A stretch of 5,277 bases of DNA from Methanomicrobiales archaeon (GTDB lineage: Archaea > Halobacteriota > Methanomicrobia > Methanomicrobiales > Methanomicrobiaceae): NCBI GenBank assembly GCA_012523385.1, contig JAAYIO010000112.1, positions 1 through 5,277 of the forward strand. The letters run 5' to 3'. Below the pieces are notes generated by a model. That model had not been told where the DNA came from, searched no databases, and was given only the letters and a program-made list of their open reading frames with translations. A program made the position numbers and the translations under genes. Below are positions 4,653 to 5,277 of the stretch, piece after piece (position 1 is the stretch's first letter; each line of letters opens with the position of its first letter).

Positions 4653-5277
4653 ATGTGTGGAATTGTTGGCATCGTTGATTCGGGCGATGTCTCGTTCCCC
4701 CTGTATTATGCGCTTTATGCCCTGCAACACCGGGGTCAGGAGAGTGCAGGCATTGCAACATTTGATGGCCAGACATTGTTTAAAGCAAAGAGCTCTGGCC
4801 TTGTTGCGGAAGTGTTTGATAAAGAGATCCTCTGTGGTCTGAAAGGGGGGACGGGCCTCGGGCACGTGCGGTATCCGACTACCGGGGAAAAGGCACTTGA
4901 AAATATTCAGCCATTCACGTTCACGTTTCGGGGACGGAAGATGGCACTGGCCCACAACGGCAACCTTGTCAATTCTCTCGTTCTCCGGGAAGAGTATGAA
5001 AAACGTGGCCAAATTTTCTGCACAACAACCGATACTGAAGTGATCGGTAACATCATCGCCGACGAATATCGCGTTTCAGCGGATATCACTGAGGCGGTCG
5101 CCATGTGTATGCGCCGTCTTCAGGGTTCGTACTCGGTGGTGATGATGCTTGATGATGAAGTCTGGGCATTCCGTGACCCGCTGGGTATCCGCCCACTCTG
5201 TATCGGAAGAACCGAAACGGGCCATGTGGTCGCTTCAGAGTCTGTCGCGATTGACGCCCTCGGCGGTTCGTTTATCC
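4653..5277 (+). CDS. purF: Amidophosphoribosyltransferase PurF, N-terminal part (cut by window end)
   Basis: PurF makes 5-phosphoribosylamine from PRPP and glutamine, the first committed step of purine synthesis and the usual feedback-control point. The 208 visible codons cover the glutamine amidotransferase (Ntn-hydrolase) domain. MCGIVGI places the nucleophile Cys2 directly after the initiator Met, so the mature enzyme would begin with cysteine and no propeptide is present. Further motifs are HRGQES at 26-31, GHVRYPTTG at 70-78, the oxyanion-hole HNGNL at 101-105, TDTEV at 126-130, RDPLGIRPL at 174-182 and ASES at 194-197. The PRPP-binding phosphoribosyltransferase half lies beyond the window. 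No stop occurs before the end. The ATG at 4653 has AGGA at 4643-4646, 6 bases upstream. It is the third gene after LSm and L37e, which links purine entry to translation genes. A GlmS-type enzyme shares the first motifs, but the RDPLGIRPL context fits PurF. Confidence 0.96.
   Translation, partial: MCGIVGIVDSGDVSFPLYYALYALQHRGQESAGIATFDGQTLFKAKSSGLVAEVFDKEILCGLKGGTGLGHVRYPTTGEKALENIQPFTFTFRGRKMALAHNGNLVNSLVLREEYEKRGQIFCTTTDTEVIGNIIADEYRVSADITEAVAMCMRRLQGSYSVVMMLDDEVWAFRDPLGIRPLCIGRTETGHVVASESVAIDALGGSFI

Noticed and set aside
4641..5012. Open frame of 123 codons on the minus strand opposite purF
   Set aside because: It is antisense to the PurF glutaminase domain, whose catalytic motifs are all intact. 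The antisense product has no family features.
1..5277. Search for CRISPR, tRNA, insertion sequence, toxin-antitoxin or defence modules
   Set aside because: No regularly spaced repeats, tRNA-like folds, transposase or defence motifs were seen. Nearly all sequence is accounted for by conserved housekeeping genes.

Overview
This window is ordinary, tightly packed chromosomal DNA from a euryarchaeon. The gene set is archaeal: a stand-alone Sm-like protein, ribosomal protein L37e, a one-finger ZPR1 protein, archaeal-type SepF and an MCT-1/Tma20-like PUA protein. The base composition is fairly balanced. The protein sequences look most like those of methanogens of the class Methanomicrobia, perhaps Methanomicrobiales, but that is recall, and no methanogenesis gene lies in the window.

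Layout. (1) Positions 1-2429, plus strand: the last codons of an unidentified upstream gene overlap the start of an aspartate kinase (lysC). Three bases after lysC comes purM (AIR synthetase), with a strong Shine-Dalgarno sequence inside the lysC tail. (2) Positions 2430-2603: a short convergent gap. It has T-runs that probably end the purM transcript, and a hairpin plus U-tract that probably ends the opposing transcript. (3) Positions 2604-4082, minus strand, read right to left: an MCT-1/Tma20-like PUA protein, sepF (FtsZ membrane anchor) and a ZPR1-type zinc-finger protein. sepF seems to have its own leaderless promoter, and zpr1 is translationally coupled to sepF. (4) Positions 4083-4201: a divergent promoter region with TATA-like boxes on both strands and an 18-bp inverted repeat between them. 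(5) Positions 4202-5277, plus strand: LSm, L37e and the 5' part of purF, which runs off the window end and has no visible stop.

The genes fall into three themes. lysC feeds aspartate-family amino acid synthesis. purM and purF are the fifth and first committed steps of purine synthesis, and they sit in two operons separated by the inverted cluster. The middle genes concern translation and RNA (PUA protein, LSm, L37e, probably ZPR1), with the cell-division protein SepF embedded among them.

I see no mobile element, CRISPR array, tRNA, rRNA or novel multigene system. The points most worth a second look are the palindrome between the divergent promoters, a small hairpin over the LSm start, the leaderless sepF promoter with sepF-zpr1 coupling, the bacterial-looking terminator over the zpr1 stop, and an identical 27-nt repeat in the two ACT domains of lysC.
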